DNA from: Climacium dendroides
Taxonomy: Eukaryota > Streptophyta > Bryopsida > Hypnales > Climaciaceae
Reading direction: 5' to 3'
Assembly (NCBI GenBank): GCA_950106755.1
Contig: OX467088.1
Coordinates: 14,926,001-14,990,000 of the forward strand
DNA length: 64,000 bases
Of this stretch, positions 24,589 to 37,435 are shown piece after piece. Numbering within the stretch: position 1 is the first letter of the stretch; each line of letters begins with the position of its first letter. The position numbers were made by a program, and so were the translations under genes. A model generated the notes under the pieces. It had not been told where the DNA came from. It did not search any database and saw only the letters and a list, made by a program, of their open reading frames with translations.

Positions 24589-26790
24589 TCATGCATATTG
24601 CACGTCAAAATATGCAAGCAAAGAAAATGTAGAAGTTGCCAATGCTCCAAGCCTTCCTTTTCCAGTTGGAAAATGGTAATTCAAGGAAAATACTGTAGAG
24701 GCAATGCGTGACAAATTCAACAAAATAGAATTAGGCTTGCCTTGCACTTGAAGGGCCACAAACATTTCAAACCACATAGACATTGCACGTAGGAACAGGA
24801 ATGCAGGAATACTTGACAAAAGCAAATGTCGCAAGATATCATTTTCAAATTATTTGTAACAACTTATTTTATGGTCTAAATTGGAAGGCAATGCGTGAGA
24901 ATTTCAAGAACACATTGTTGACTTGCCTTGTACTTTAACGCCGGAACATCAAATCTCATGCATATTGCACGTCAGAATATGCAACCAAAGAAAATGTGGA
25001 AGTTGCCAATGCTCCAAGCCTTCCTTTTCTAGCTGGAAAATGGTAATTCAAGGAAAATACTGTAAAGGCAATGCGTGACAAATTCAACAAAATAGAATTA
25101 GGCTTGCCTTGCACTTGGAGGGCCACAATCATTTCAAACCTCATAGACATTGCACGTAGGAACAGGAATGCAAGAATACTTGACAAAAGCAAATGTCGCA
25201 AGATACCATATTCAAATTATTTGTAACAACTTATTTTATGGTCTAAATTGGAAGGCAATGCGTGAGAATTTCAAGAACACATCGTCGACTTGCCTTGTAC
25301 TTTAACACCGGAACAGCAAATCTCATGCATATTTCATCTCAAAATATGCAAGCAAAGAAAATGTATTAGTTGCCAATGCTCCAAGCCTTCCTTTTCTAGT
25401 TGGAAAATGGTAATTCAAGGAAAATACTGTAAAGGCAATGCGTGACATATTCAACAAAATAGAATTAGGCTTGCCTTGCACTTGGAGGGCCACAATCATT
25501 TCAAACCTCATACACATTGCACGTAGGAAAAGCAATGCAAGAATAGTTGGCAAAAGCAAATGTCGCAAGATATAATTGTCAAATTATTTGTAACAACTTA
25601 TTTTATGGTCTAAATTGGAAGGCAATGCGTGAGAATTTGAAGAACACATTGTTGACTTGCCTTGTACTTTAACAACGGAACATCAAATCTCATGCATATT
25701 GCACGTTCAAATATGCAAACAAAGAAAATGTATTAGTTGCCAATACTCCAAGCCTTCCTTTTCTAGTTGGTAAATGGTAATTCAAGGGAAATACTGTAAA
25801 GGCAATGCGTGACATATTCAACAAAATAGAATTAGGCTTGCCTTGCACTTGGAAGGCCACAATCATTTCAAACCTCATAGACATTGCACGTAGGAAAAGG
25901 AATGCAAGAATACTTGACAAAAGCAAATGTCGCAAGATATCATTTTCAAATTATTTGTAACAACTTATATTATGGTCTAAATTAGAAGGCAATGCGTGAG
26001 AATTTCAAGAACACATCGTCGACTTGCCTTGTACTTTAACACCTCAAAATCAAATGTCATGCATATTGCACGTCAAAATATACAAGCAAAGAAAATGTAG
26101 AAGTTGCCAATGCTCCAAGCCTTCCTTTTCCAGTTGGAAAATAGTAAACCAAGGAAAATACTGTAAAAGCAATGCGTGACAAATTCAACAAAATAGAATT
26201 AGGCTTGCCTTGCACTTGAAAGGCCACAATCATTTCAAACCTCATACACATTGCACGTAGGAAAAGGAATGCAAGAATACTTGACAAAAGCAAAAGTCGC
26301 AAGATATCATTTTCAAATTATTTGTAACAACTTATTTTATGGTCTAAATTGGAAGGCAATGCGTGAGAATTTCAAGAACACATCGTCGACTTGCCTTGTA
26401 CTTTAACACCGGAACAGCAAATCTCATGCATATTGCATCTCAAAATATGCAAGCAAAGAAAATGTATTAGTTGCCAATGCTCCAAGCCTTCCTTTTCTAG
26501 TTGGAAAATGGTAATTCTAGGAAAATACTGTAAAGGCAATGCGTGACAAATTCAACAAAATAGAATTAGGCTTGCCTTGCACTTGAAGGGCCACAAACAT
26601 TTCAAACCTCATAGACATTGCACGTAGGAACAGGAATGCAAGAATACTTGACAAAAGCAAATGTCGCAAGATATCATTTTCAAATTATTTGTAACAACTT
26701 ATTTTATGGTCTAAATTGGAAGGCAATGCGTGAGAATTTCAAGAACACATCGTCGACTTGCCTTGTACTTTAACACCGGAACAGCAAATC
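24589..26790. repeat. 6-monomer HOR A-B-C-D-E-F, copy 1 (2,202 bp)
   Basis: A at 24589 (ACTGTAGAGG, CCACATAGAC, AATGCAGG), B at 24956 (CAGAATATGCAACC, CTAGCTGG, GATACCATATTC), C at 25323 (ATTTCATCTC, GAAAAGCAATG, AATAGTTGGC), D at 25690 (CAATACTCC, TTGGTAAATGG, TTGGAAGGCC, TTATATTATGG), E at 26057 (CACCTCAAAATC, ATAGTAAACC, AAAGTCGC), F at 26424 (GCATCTC, TTCTAGG, CCACAAACATTTC). All six recur in order in the later copies with almost no change. Confidence 0.92.
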
Positions 26791-28258
26791 TCATGCATAT
26801 TGCACGTCAAAATATGCAAGCAAAGAAAATGTAGAAGTTGCCAATGCTCCAAGCCTTCCTTTTCCAGTTGGAAAATGGTAATTCAAGGAAAATACTGTAG
26901 AGGCAATGCGTGACAAATTCAACAAAATAGAATTAGGCTTGCCTTGCACTTGAAGGGCCACAAACATTTCAAACCACATAGACATTGCACGTAGGAACAG
27001 GAATGCAGGAATACTTGACAAAAGCAAATGTCGCAAGATATCATTTTCAAATTATTTGTAACAACTTATTTTATGGTCTAAATTGGAAGGCAATGCGTGA
27101 GAATTTCAAGAACACATTGTTGACTTGCCTTGTACTTTAACGCCGGAACATCAAATCTCATGCATATTGCACGTCAGAATATGCAACCAAAGAAAATGTG
27201 GAAGTTGCCAATGCTCCAAGCCTTCCTTTTCTAGCTGGAAAATGGTAATTCAAGGAAAATACTGTAAAGGCAATGCGTGACAAATTCAACAAAATAGAAT
27301 TAGGCTTGCCTTGCACTTGGAGGGCCACAATCATTTCAAACCTCATAGACATTGCACGTAGGAAAAGGAATGCAAGAATACTTGACAAAAGCAAATGTCG
27401 CAAGATATCATTTTCAAATTATTTGTAACAACTTATATTATGGTCTAAATTAGAAGGCAATGCGTGAGAATTTCAAGAACACATCGTCGACTTGCCTTGT
27501 ACTTTAACACCTCAAAATCAAATGTCATGCATATTGCACGTCAAAATATACAAGCAAAGAAAATGTAGAAGTTGCCAATGCTCCAAGCCTTCCTTTTCCA
27601 GTTGGAAAATAGTAAACCAAGGAAAATACTGTAAAAGCAATGCGTGACAAATTCAACAAAATAGAATTAGGCTTGCCTTGCACTTGAAAGGCCACAATCA
27701 TTTCAAACCTCATACACATTGCACGTAGGAAAAGGAATGCAAGAATACTTGACAAAAGCAAAAGTCGCAAGATATCATTTTCAAATTATTTGTAACAACT
27801 TATTTTATGGTCTAAATTGGAAGGCAATGCGTGAGAATTTCAAGAACACATCGTCGACTTGCCTTGTACTTTAACACCGGAACAGCAAATCTCATGCATA
27901 TTGCATCTCAAAATATGCAAGCAAAGAAAATGTATTAGTTGCCAATGCTCCAAGCCTTCCTTTTCTAGTTGGAAAATGGTAATTCTAGGAAAATACTGTA
28001 AAGGCAATGCGTGACAAATTCAACAAAATAGAATTAGGCTTGCCTTGCACTTGAAGGGCCACAAACATTTCAAACCTCATAGACATTGCACGTAGGAACA
28101 GGAATGCAAGAATACTTGACAAAAGCAAATGTCGCAAGATATCATTTTCAAATTATTTGTAACAACTTATTTTATGGTCTAAATTGGAAGGCAATGCGTG
28201 AGAATTTCAAGAACACATCGTCGACTTGCCTTGTACTTTAACACCGGAACAGCAAATC
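26791..28258. repeat. 4-monomer deletion form A-B/D-E-F (1,468 bp)
   Basis: A at 26791, a chimeric monomer at 27158, E at 27525 and F at 27892. The chimera begins as B (CAGAATATGCAACC, CTAGCTGG, TTGGAGGGCC) and ends as D (GGAAAAGG, GATATCATTTTC, TTATATTATGG, AATTAGAAGG, linker CACCTC). C and the remaining parts of B and D, exactly two monomer lengths, are missing compared with the 6-monomer unit. The changeover lies between about 27325 and 27364. Confidence 0.92.
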
Positions 28259-30460
28259 TCATGCATATTGCACGTCAAAATATGCAAGCAAAGAAAATGT
28301 AGAAGTTGCCAATGCTCCAAGCCTTCCTTTTCCAGTTGGAAAATGGTAATTCAAGGAAAATACTGTAGAGGCAATGCGTGACAAATTCAACAAAATAGAA
28401 TTAGGCTTGCCTTGCACTTGAAGGGCCACAAACATTTCAAACCACATAGACATTGCACGTAGGAACAGGAATGCAGGAATACTTGACAAAAGCAAATGTC
28501 GCAAGATATCATTTTCAAATTATTTGTAACAACTTATTTTATGGTCTAAATTGGAAGGCAATGCGTGAGAATTTCAAGAACACATTGTTGACTTGCCTTG
28601 TACTTTAACGCCGGAACATCAAATCTCATGCATATTGCACGTCAGAATATGCAACCAAAGAAAATGTGGAAGTTGCCAATGCTCCAAGCCTTCCTTTTCT
28701 AGCTGGAAAATGGTAATTCAAGGAAAATACTGTAAAGGCAATGCGTGACAAATTCAACAAAATAGAATTAGGCTTGCCTTGCACTTGGAGGGCCACAATC
28801 ATTTCAAACCTCATAGACATTGCACGTAGGAACAGGAATGCAAGAATACTTGACAAAAGCAAATGTCGCAAGATACCATATTCAAATTATTTGTAACAAC
28901 TTATTTTATGGTCTAAATTGGAAGGCAATGCGTGAGAATTTCAAGAACACATCGTCGACTTGCCTTGTACTTTAACACCGGAACAGCAAATCTCATGCAT
29001 ATTTCATCTCAAAATATGCAAGCAAAGAAAATGTATTAGTTGCCAATGCTCCAAGCCTTCCTTTTCTAGTTGGAAAATGGTAATTCAAGGAAAATACTGT
29101 AAAGGCAATGCGTGACATATTCAACAAAATAGAATTAGGCTTGCCTTGCACTTGGAGGGCCACAATCATTTCAAACCTCATACACATTGCACGTAGGAAA
29201 AGCAATGCAAGAATAGTTGGCAAAAGCAAATGTCGCAAGATATAATTGTCAAATTATTTGTAACAACTTATTTTATGGTCTAAATTGGAAGGCAATGCGT
29301 GAGAATTTGAAGAACACATTGTTGACTTGCCTTGTACTTTAACAACGGAACATCAAATCTCATGCATATTGCACGTTCAAATATGCAAACAAAGAAAATG
29401 TATTAGTTGCCAATACTCCAAGCCTTCCTTTTCTAGTTGGTAAATGGTAATTCAAGGGAAATACTGTAAAGGCAATGCGTGACATATTCAACAAAATAGA
29501 ATTAGGCTTGCCTTGCACTTGGAAGGCCACAATCATTTCAAACCTCATAGACATTGCACGTAGGAAAAGGAATGCAAGAATACTTGACAAAAGCAAATGT
29601 CGCAAGATATCATTTTCAAATTATTTGTAACAACTTATATTATGGTCTAAATTAGAAGGCAATGCGTGAGAATTTCAAGAACACATCGTCGACTTGCCTT
29701 GTACTTTAACACCTCAAAATCAAATGTCATGCATATTGCACGTCAAAATATACAAGCAAAGAAAATGTAGAAGTTGCCAATGCTCCAAGCCTTCCTTTTC
29801 CAGTTGGAAAATAGTAAACCAAGGAAAATACTGTAAAAGCAATGCGTGACAAATTCAACAAAATAGAATTAGGCTTGCCTTGCACTTGAAAGGCCACAAT
29901 CATTTCAAACCTCATACACATTGCACGTAGGAAAAGGAATGCAAGAATACTTGACAAAAGCAAAAGTCGCAAGATATCATTTTCAAATTATTTGTAACAA
30001 CTTATTTTATGGTCTAAATTGGAAGGCAATGCGTGAGAATTTCAAGAACACATCGTCGACTTGCCTTGTACTTTAACACCGGAACAGCAAATCTCATGCA
30101 TATTGCATCTCAAAATATGCAAGCAAAGAAAATGTATTAGTTGCCAATGCTCCAAGCCTTCCTTTTCTAGTTGGAAAATGGTAATTCTAGGAAAATACTG
30201 TAAAGGCAATGCGTGACAAATTCAACAAAATAGAATTAGGCTTGCCTTGCACTTGAAGGGCCACAAACATTTCAAACCTCATAGACATTGCACGTAGGAA
30301 CAGGAATGCAAGAATACTTGACAAAAGCAAATGTCGCAAGATATCATTTTCAAATTATTTGTAACAACTTATTTTATGGTCTAAATTGGAAGGCAATGCG
30401 TGAGAATTTCAAGAACACATCGTCGACTTGCCTTGTACTTTAACACCGGAACAGCAAATC
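28259..30460. repeat. 6-monomer HOR A-B-C-D-E-F, copy 2 (2,202 bp)
   Basis: A at 28259, B 28626, C 28993, D 29360, E 29727, F 30094, matching the unit at 24589 with every diagnostic mark. It stands directly after the 4-monomer deletion form, so full and shortened units alternate. Confidence 0.92.
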
Positions 30461-31194
30461 TCATGCATATTGCACGTCAAAATATACAAGCAAAGAAAAT
30501 GTATTAGTTGCCAATGCTCCAAGCCTTCCTTTTCTAGTTGGAAAATGGTAATTCAAGGGAAATACTGTAAAGGCAATGCGTGACATATTCAACAAAATAG
30601 AATTAGGCTTGCCTTGCACTTGAAAGGCCACAATCATTTCAAACCTCATACACATTGCACGTAGGAAAAGGAATGCAAGAATACTTGACAAAAGCAAATG
30701 TCGCAAGATATCATTTTCAAATTATTTGTAACAACTTATTTTATGGTCTAAATTGGAAGGCAATGCGTGAGAATTTCAAGAACACATCGTTGACTTGCCT
30801 TGTACTTTAACACCGGAACAGCAAATCTCATGCATATTGCACGTCAAAATATACAAGCAAAGAAAATGTATTAGTTGCCAATGCTCCAAGCCTTCCTTTT
30901 CTAGTTGGAAAATGGTAATTCAAGGGAAATACTGTAAAGGCAATGCGTGACATATTCAACAAAATAGAATTAGGCTTGCCTTGCACTTGGAGGGCCACAA
31001 TCATTTCAAACCTCATAGACATTGCACGTAGGAACAGGAATGCAAGAATACTTGACAAAAGCAAATGTCGCAAGATACCATATTCAAATTATTTGTAACA
31101 ACTTATTTTATGGTCTAAATTGGAAGGCAATGCGTGAGAATTTCAAGAACACATTGTTGACTTGCCTTGTACTTTAACGCCGGAACATCAAATC
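30461..31194. repeat. G monomer and mosaic monomer replacing A
   Basis: In place of A stand a G monomer (30461) and a mosaic monomer (30828). The mosaic starts as G (ATATACAAGC, CAAGGGAAATAC, GACATATTC). It becomes B at about 30951-30990 (TTGGAGGGCC, GGAACAGG, GATACCATATTC at 31075). It ends with the A-type tail (ACATTGTTGAC, CGCCGGAACATC) after a second switch between about 31084 and 31155. Confidence 0.85.
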
Positions 31195-33029
31195 TCATGC
31201 ATATTGCACGTCAGAATATGCAACCAAAGAAAATGTGGAAGTTGCCAATGCTCCAAGCCTTCCTTTTCTAGCTGGAAAATGGTAATTCAAGGAAAATACT
31301 GTAAAGGCAATGCGTGACAAATTCAACAAAATAGAATTAGGCTTGCCTTGCACTTGGAGGGCCACAATCATTTCAAACCTCATAGACATTGCACGTAGGA
31401 ACAGGAATGCAAGAATACTTGACAAAAGCAAATGTCGCAAGATACCATATTCAAATTATTTGTAACAACTTATTTTATGGTCTAAATTGGAAGGCAATGC
31501 GTGAGAATTTCAAGAACACATCGTCGACTTGCCTTGTACTTTAACACCGGAACAGCAAATCTCATGCATATTTCATCTCAAAATATGCAAGCAAAGAAAA
31601 TGTATTAGTTGCCAATGCTCCAAGCCTTCCTTTTCTAGTTGGAAAATGGTAATTCAAGGAAAATACTGTAAAGGCAATGCGTGACATATTCAACAAAATA
31701 GAATTAGGCTTGCCTTGCACTTGGAGGGCCACAATCATTTCAAACCTCATACACATTGCACGTAGGAAAAGCAATGCAAGAATAGTTGGCAAAAGCAAAT
31801 GTCGCAAGATATAATTGTCAAATTATTTGTAACAACTTATTTTATGGTCTAAATTGGAAGGCAATGCGTGAGAATTTGAAGAACACATTGTTGACTTGCC
31901 TTGTACTTTAACAACGGAACATCAAATCTCATGCATATTGCACGTTCAAATATGCAAACAAAGAAAATGTATTAGTTGCCAATACTCCAAGCCTTCCTTT
32001 TCTAGTTGGTAAATGGTAATTCAAGGGAAATACTGTAAAGGCAATGCGTGACATATTCAACAAAATAGAATTAGGCTTGCCTTGCACTTGGAAGGCCACA
32101 ATCATTTCAAACCTCATAGACATTGCACGTAGGAAAAGGAATGCAAGAATACTTGACAAAAGCAAATGTCGCAAGATATCATTTTCAAATTATTTGTAAC
32201 AACTTATATTATGGTCTAAATTAGAAGGCAATGCGTGAGAATTTCAAGAACACATCGTCGACTTGCCTTGTACTTTAACACCTCAAAATCAAATGTCATG
32301 CATATTGCACGTCAAAATATACAAGCAAAGAAAATGTAGAAGTTGCCAATGCTCCAAGCCTTCCTTTTCCAGTTGGAAAATAGTAAACCAAGGAAAATAC
32401 TGTAAAAGCAATGCGTGACAAATTCAACAAAATAGAATTAGGCTTGCCTTGCACTTGAAAGGCCACAATCATTTCAAACCTCATACACATTGCACGTAGG
32501 AAAAGGAATGCAAGAATACTTGACAAAAGCAAAAGTCGCAAGATATCATTTTTAAATTATTTGTAACAACTTATTTTATGGTCTAAATTGGAAGGCAATG
32601 CGTGAGAATTTCAAGAACACATCGTCGACTTGCCTTGTACTTTAACACCGGAACAGCAAATCTCATGCATATTGCATCTCAAAATATGCAAGCAAAGAAA
32701 ATGTATTAGTTGCCAATGCTCCAAGCCTTCCTTTTCTAGTTGGAAAATGGTAATTCTAGGAAAATACTGTAAAGGCAATGCGTGACAAATTCAACAAAAT
32801 AGAATTAGGCTTGCCTTGCACTTGAAGGGCCACAAACATTTCAAACCTCATAGACATTGCACGTAGGAACAGGAATGCAAGAATACTTGACAAAAGCAAA
32901 TGTCGCAAGATATCATTTTCAAATTATTTGTAACAACTTATTTTATGGTCTAAATTGGAAGGCAATGCGTGAGAATTTCAAGAACACATCGTCGACTTGC
33001 CTTGTACTTTAACACCGGAACAGCAAATC
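31195..33029. repeat. 6-monomer HOR, copy 3, lacking A (B-C-D-E-F)
   Basis: B 31195, C 31562, D 31929, E 32296, F 32663, again with all diagnostic marks. The one difference I noticed is ATTTTTAAATT for ATTTTCAAATT near 32549. After F the series does not return to A. It changes to the mosaic monomers described next. Confidence 0.9.
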
Positions 33030-34130
33030 TCATGCATATTGCACGTCAAAATATACAAGCAAAGAAAATGTATTAGTTGCCAATGCTCCAAGCCTTCCTT
33101 TTCTAGTTGGAAAATGGTAATTCAAGGGAAATACTGTAAAGGCAATGCGTGACATATTCAACAAAATAGAATTAGGCTTGCCTTGCACTTGAAAGGCCAC
33201 AATCATTTCAAACCTCATACACATTGCACGTAGGAAAAGGAATGCAAGAATACTTGACAAAAGCAAATGTCGGAAGATAGCATTTTCAAATTATTTGTAA
33301 CAACTTATTTTATGGTCTAAATTGGAAGGCAATGCGTGAGAATTTCAAGAACACATCGTCGACTTGCCTTGTACTTTAACACCGGAACAGCAAATCTCAT
33401 GCATATTGCACGTCAAAATATACAAGCAAAGAAAATGTATTAGTTGCCAATGCTCCAAGCCTTCCTTTTCCAGTTGGAAAATGGTAATTCAAGGAAAATA
33501 CTGTAAAGGCAATGCGTGACATATTCAACAAAATAGAATTAGGCTTGCCTTGCACTTGGAGGGCCACAATCATTTCAAACCTCATAGACATTGCACGTAG
33601 GAAAAGGAATGCAAGAATACTTGACAAAAGCAAATGTCGCAAGATATCATTTTCAAATTATTTGTAACAACTTATATTATGGTCTAAATTAGAAGGCAAT
33701 GCGTGAGAATTTCAAGAACACATCGTCGACTTGCCTTGTACTTTAACACCTCAAAATCAAATGTCATGCATATTGCACGTCAAAATATACAAGCAAAGAA
33801 AATGTAGAAGTTGCCAATGCTCCAAGCCTTCCTTTTCCAGTTGGAAAATAGTAAACCAAGGAAAATACTGTAAAAGCAATGCGTGACAAATTCAACAAAA
33901 TAGAATTAGGCTTGCCTTGCACTTGAAAGGCCACAATCATTTCAAACCTCATACACATTGCACGTAGGAAAAGGAATGCAAGAATACTTGACAAAAGCAA
34001 ATGTCGCAAGATATCATTTTCAAATTATTTGTAACAACTTATTTTATGGTCTAAATTGGAAGGCAATGCGTGAGAATTTCAAGAACACATCGTTGACTTG
34101 CCTTGTACTTTAACACCGGAACAGCAAATC
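33030..34130. repeat. Three transitional monomers between the 6- and 5-monomer HORs
   Basis: The monomer at 33030 matches the one at 23488, including the rare CGGAAGATAGC. The one at 33397 begins with G-like sequence (ATATACAAGC), has a TTGGAGGGCC middle, and ends like D (TTATATTATGG, AATTAGAAGG, linker CACCTC). The one at 33764 begins as E (ATAGTAAACC) but ends as G (AAATGTCGC, ACATCGTTGAC). This zone links two HOR domains through in-register switches. Confidence 0.82.
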
Positions 34131-35966
34131 TCATGCATATTGCACGTCAAAATATGCAAGCAAAGAAAATGTAGAAGTTGCCAATGCTCCAAGCCTTCCT
34201 TTTCCAGTTGGAAAATGGTAATTCAAGGAAAATACTGTAGAGGCAATGCGTGACAAAATTCAACAAAATAGAATTAGGCTTGCCTTGCACTTGAAGGGCC
34301 ACAAACATTTCAAACCTCATAGACATTGCACGTAGGAACAGGAATGCAAGAATACTTGACAAAAGCAAATGTCGCAAGATATCATTTTCAAATTATTTGT
34401 AACAACTTATTTTATGGTCTAAATTGGAAGGCAATGCGTGAGAATTTCAAGAACACATCGTCGACTTGCCTTGTACTTTAACACCGGAACAGCAAATCTC
34501 ATGCATGTTGCATCTCAAAATATACAAGCAAAGAAAATGTATTAGTTGCCAATGCTCCAAGCCTTCCTTTTCTAGTTGGAAAATGGTAATTCAAGGGAAA
34601 TACTGTAAAGGCAATGCGTGACATATTCAACAAAATAGAATTAGGCTTGCCTTGCACTTGAAAGGCCACAATCATTTCAAACCTCATACACATTGCACGT
34701 AGGAAAAGGAATGCAAGAATACTTGACAAAAGCAAATGTCACAAGATAGCATTTTCAAATTATTTGTAACAACTTATTTTATGGTCTAAATTGGAAGGCA
34801 ATGCGTGAGAATTTCAAGAACACATCGTCGACTTGCCTTGTACTTTAACGCCGAAACATCAAATCTTATGCATATTGCATTTCAAAATATGCAAGCAAAG
34901 AAAATGTATTAGTTGCCAATGCTCCAAGCCTTCCTTTTCCAGTTGGAAAATGGTAATTCAAGGAAAATACTGTAAAGGCAATGCGTGACATATTCAACAA
35001 AATAGAATTAGGCTTGCCTTGCACTTGGAGGGCCACAATCATTTCAAACCTCATAGACATTGCACGTAGGAAAAGGAATGCAAGAATACTTGGCAAAAGC
35101 AAATGTCGCAAGATATCATTGTCAAATTATTTGTAACAACTTATTTTATGGTCTAAATTGGAAGGCAATGCGTGAGAATTTCAAGAACACATCGTCGACT
35201 TGCCTTGTACTTTAACAACGGAACATCAAATCTCATGCATATTGCACGTTCAAATATGCAAACAAAGAAAATGTATTAGTTGCCAATGCTCCAAGCCTTC
35301 CTTTTCTAGTTGGTAAATGGTAATTCAAGGGAAATACTGTAAAGGCAATGCGTGACATATTCAACAAAATTGAATTAGGCTTGCCTTGCACTTGGAGGGC
35401 TACAATCATTTCAAACCTCATACACATTGCACGTAGGAAAAGGAATGCAAGAATACTTGACAAAAGCAAATGTCGCAAGATATCATTTTCAAATTATTTG
35501 TAACAACTTATATTATGGTCTAAATTAGAAGGCAATGCGTGAGAATTTCAAGAACACATCGTCGACTTGCCTTGTACTTTAACACCGGAACAGCAAATCT
35601 CATGCATATTGCACGTCAAAATATACAAGCAAAGAAAATGTATTAGTTGCCAATGCTCCAAGCCTTCCTTTTCTAGTTGGAAAATGGTAATTCAAGGGAA
35701 ATACTGTAAAGGCAATGCGTGACATATTCAACAAAATAGAATTAGGCTTGCCTTGCACTTGAAAGGCCACAATCATTTCAAACCTCATACACATTGCACG
35801 TAGGAAAAGGAATGCAAGAATACTTGACAAAAGCAAATGTCGCAAGATATCATTTTCAAATTATTTGTAACAACTTATTTTATGGTCTAAATTGGAAGGC
35901 AATGCGTGAGAATTTCAAGAACACATCGTTGACTTGCCTTGTACTTTAACACCGGAACAGCAAATC
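34131..35966. repeat. 5-monomer HOR I-J-K-L-G, copy 1 (1,836 bp)
   Basis: I at 34131 (368 bp, extra A in GACAAAATTC, ACTGTAGAGG), J at 34499 (ATGCATGTTGCATCTC, TGTCACAAGATAGC), K at 34866 (CTTATGCATATTGCATTTC, TTGGCAAAAGC, ATCATTGTC), L at 35233 (GCAAACAAAG, TTGGTAAATGG, AAAATTGAATTAGG, GAGGGCTAC), G at 35600 (ATATACAAGC, GAAAGGCCAC, ACATCGTTGAC). The single-base insertion in I makes the unit 1,836 bp and is a clean marker of copy number. Confidence 0.93.
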
Positions 35967-37435
35967 TCATGCATATTGCACGTCAAAATATGCAAGCAAA
36001 GAAAATGTAGAAGTTGCCAATGCTCCAAGCCTTCCTTTTCCAGTTGGAAAATGGTAATTCAAGGAAAATACTGTAGAGGCAATGCGTGACAAAATTCAAC
36101 AAAATAGAATTAGGCTTGCCTTGCACTTGAAGGGCCACAAACATTTCAAACCTCATAGACATTGCACGTAGGAACAGGAATGCAAGAATACTTGACAAAA
36201 GCAAATGTCGCAAGATATCATTTTCAAATTATTTGTAACAACTTATTTTATGGTCTAAATTGGAAGGCAATGCGTGAGAATTTCAAGAACACATCGTCGA
36301 CTTGCCTTGTACTTTAACACCGGAACAGCAAATCTCATGCATGTTGCATCTCAAAATATACAAGCAAAGAAAATGTATTAGTTGCCAATGCTCCAAGCCT
36401 TCCTTTTCTAGTTGGAAAATGGTAATTCAAGGGAAATACTGTAAAGGCAATGCGTGACATATTCAACAAAATAGAATTAGGCTTGCCTTGCACTTGAAAG
36501 GCCACAATCATTTCAAACCTCATACACATTGCACGTAGGAAAAGGAATGCAAGAATACTTGACAAAAGCAAATGTCACAAGATAGCATTTTCAAATTATT
36601 TGTAACAACTTATTTTATGGTCTAAATTGGAAGGCAATGCGTGAGAATTTCAAGAACACATCGTCGACTTGCCTTGTACTTTAACGCCGAAACATCAAAT
36701 CTTATGCATATTGCATTTCAAAATATGCAAGCAAAGAAAATGTATTAGTTGCCAATGCTCCAAGCCTTCCTTTTCCAGTTGGAAAATGGTAATTCAAGGA
36801 AAATACTGTAAAGGCAATGCGTGACATATTCAACAAAATAGAATTAGGCTTGCCTTGCACTTGGAGGGCCACAATCATTTCAAACCTCATAGACATTGCA
36901 CGTAGGAAAAGGAATGCAAGAATACTTGGCAAAAGCAAATGTCGCAAGATATCATTGTCAAATTATTTGTAACAACTTATTTTATGGTCTAAATTGGAAG
37001 GCAATGCGTGAGAATTTCAAGAACACATCGTCGACTTGCCTTGTACTTTAACAACGGAACATCAAATCTCATGCATATTGCACGTTCAAATATGCAAACA
37101 AAGAAAATGTATTAGTTGCCAATGCTCCAAGCCTTCCTTTTCTAGTTGGTAAATGGTAATTCAAGGGAAATACTGTAAAGGCAATGCGTGACATATTCAA
37201 CAAAATTGAATTAGGCTTGCCTTGCACTTGGAGGGCTACAATCATTTCAAACCTCATACACATTGCACGTAGGAAAAGGAATGCAAGAATACTTGACAAA
37301 AGCAAATGTCGCAAGATATCATTTTCAAATTATTTGTAACAACTTATTTTATGGTCTAAATTGGAAGGCAATGCGTGAGAATTTCAAGAACACATCGTTG
37401 ACTTGCCTTGTACTTTAACACCGGAACAGCAAATC
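35967..37435. repeat. 5-monomer HOR, copy 2, shortened to I-J-K-L/G (1,469 bp)
   Basis: I 35967, J 36335, K 36702 and a chimera at 37069. The chimera is L up to GAGGGCTAC near 37235, but has TTATTTTATGG, AATTGGAAGG and ACATCGTTGAC, the G tail. One monomer length has been lost by a switch between about 37240 and 37345. Confidence 0.92.
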
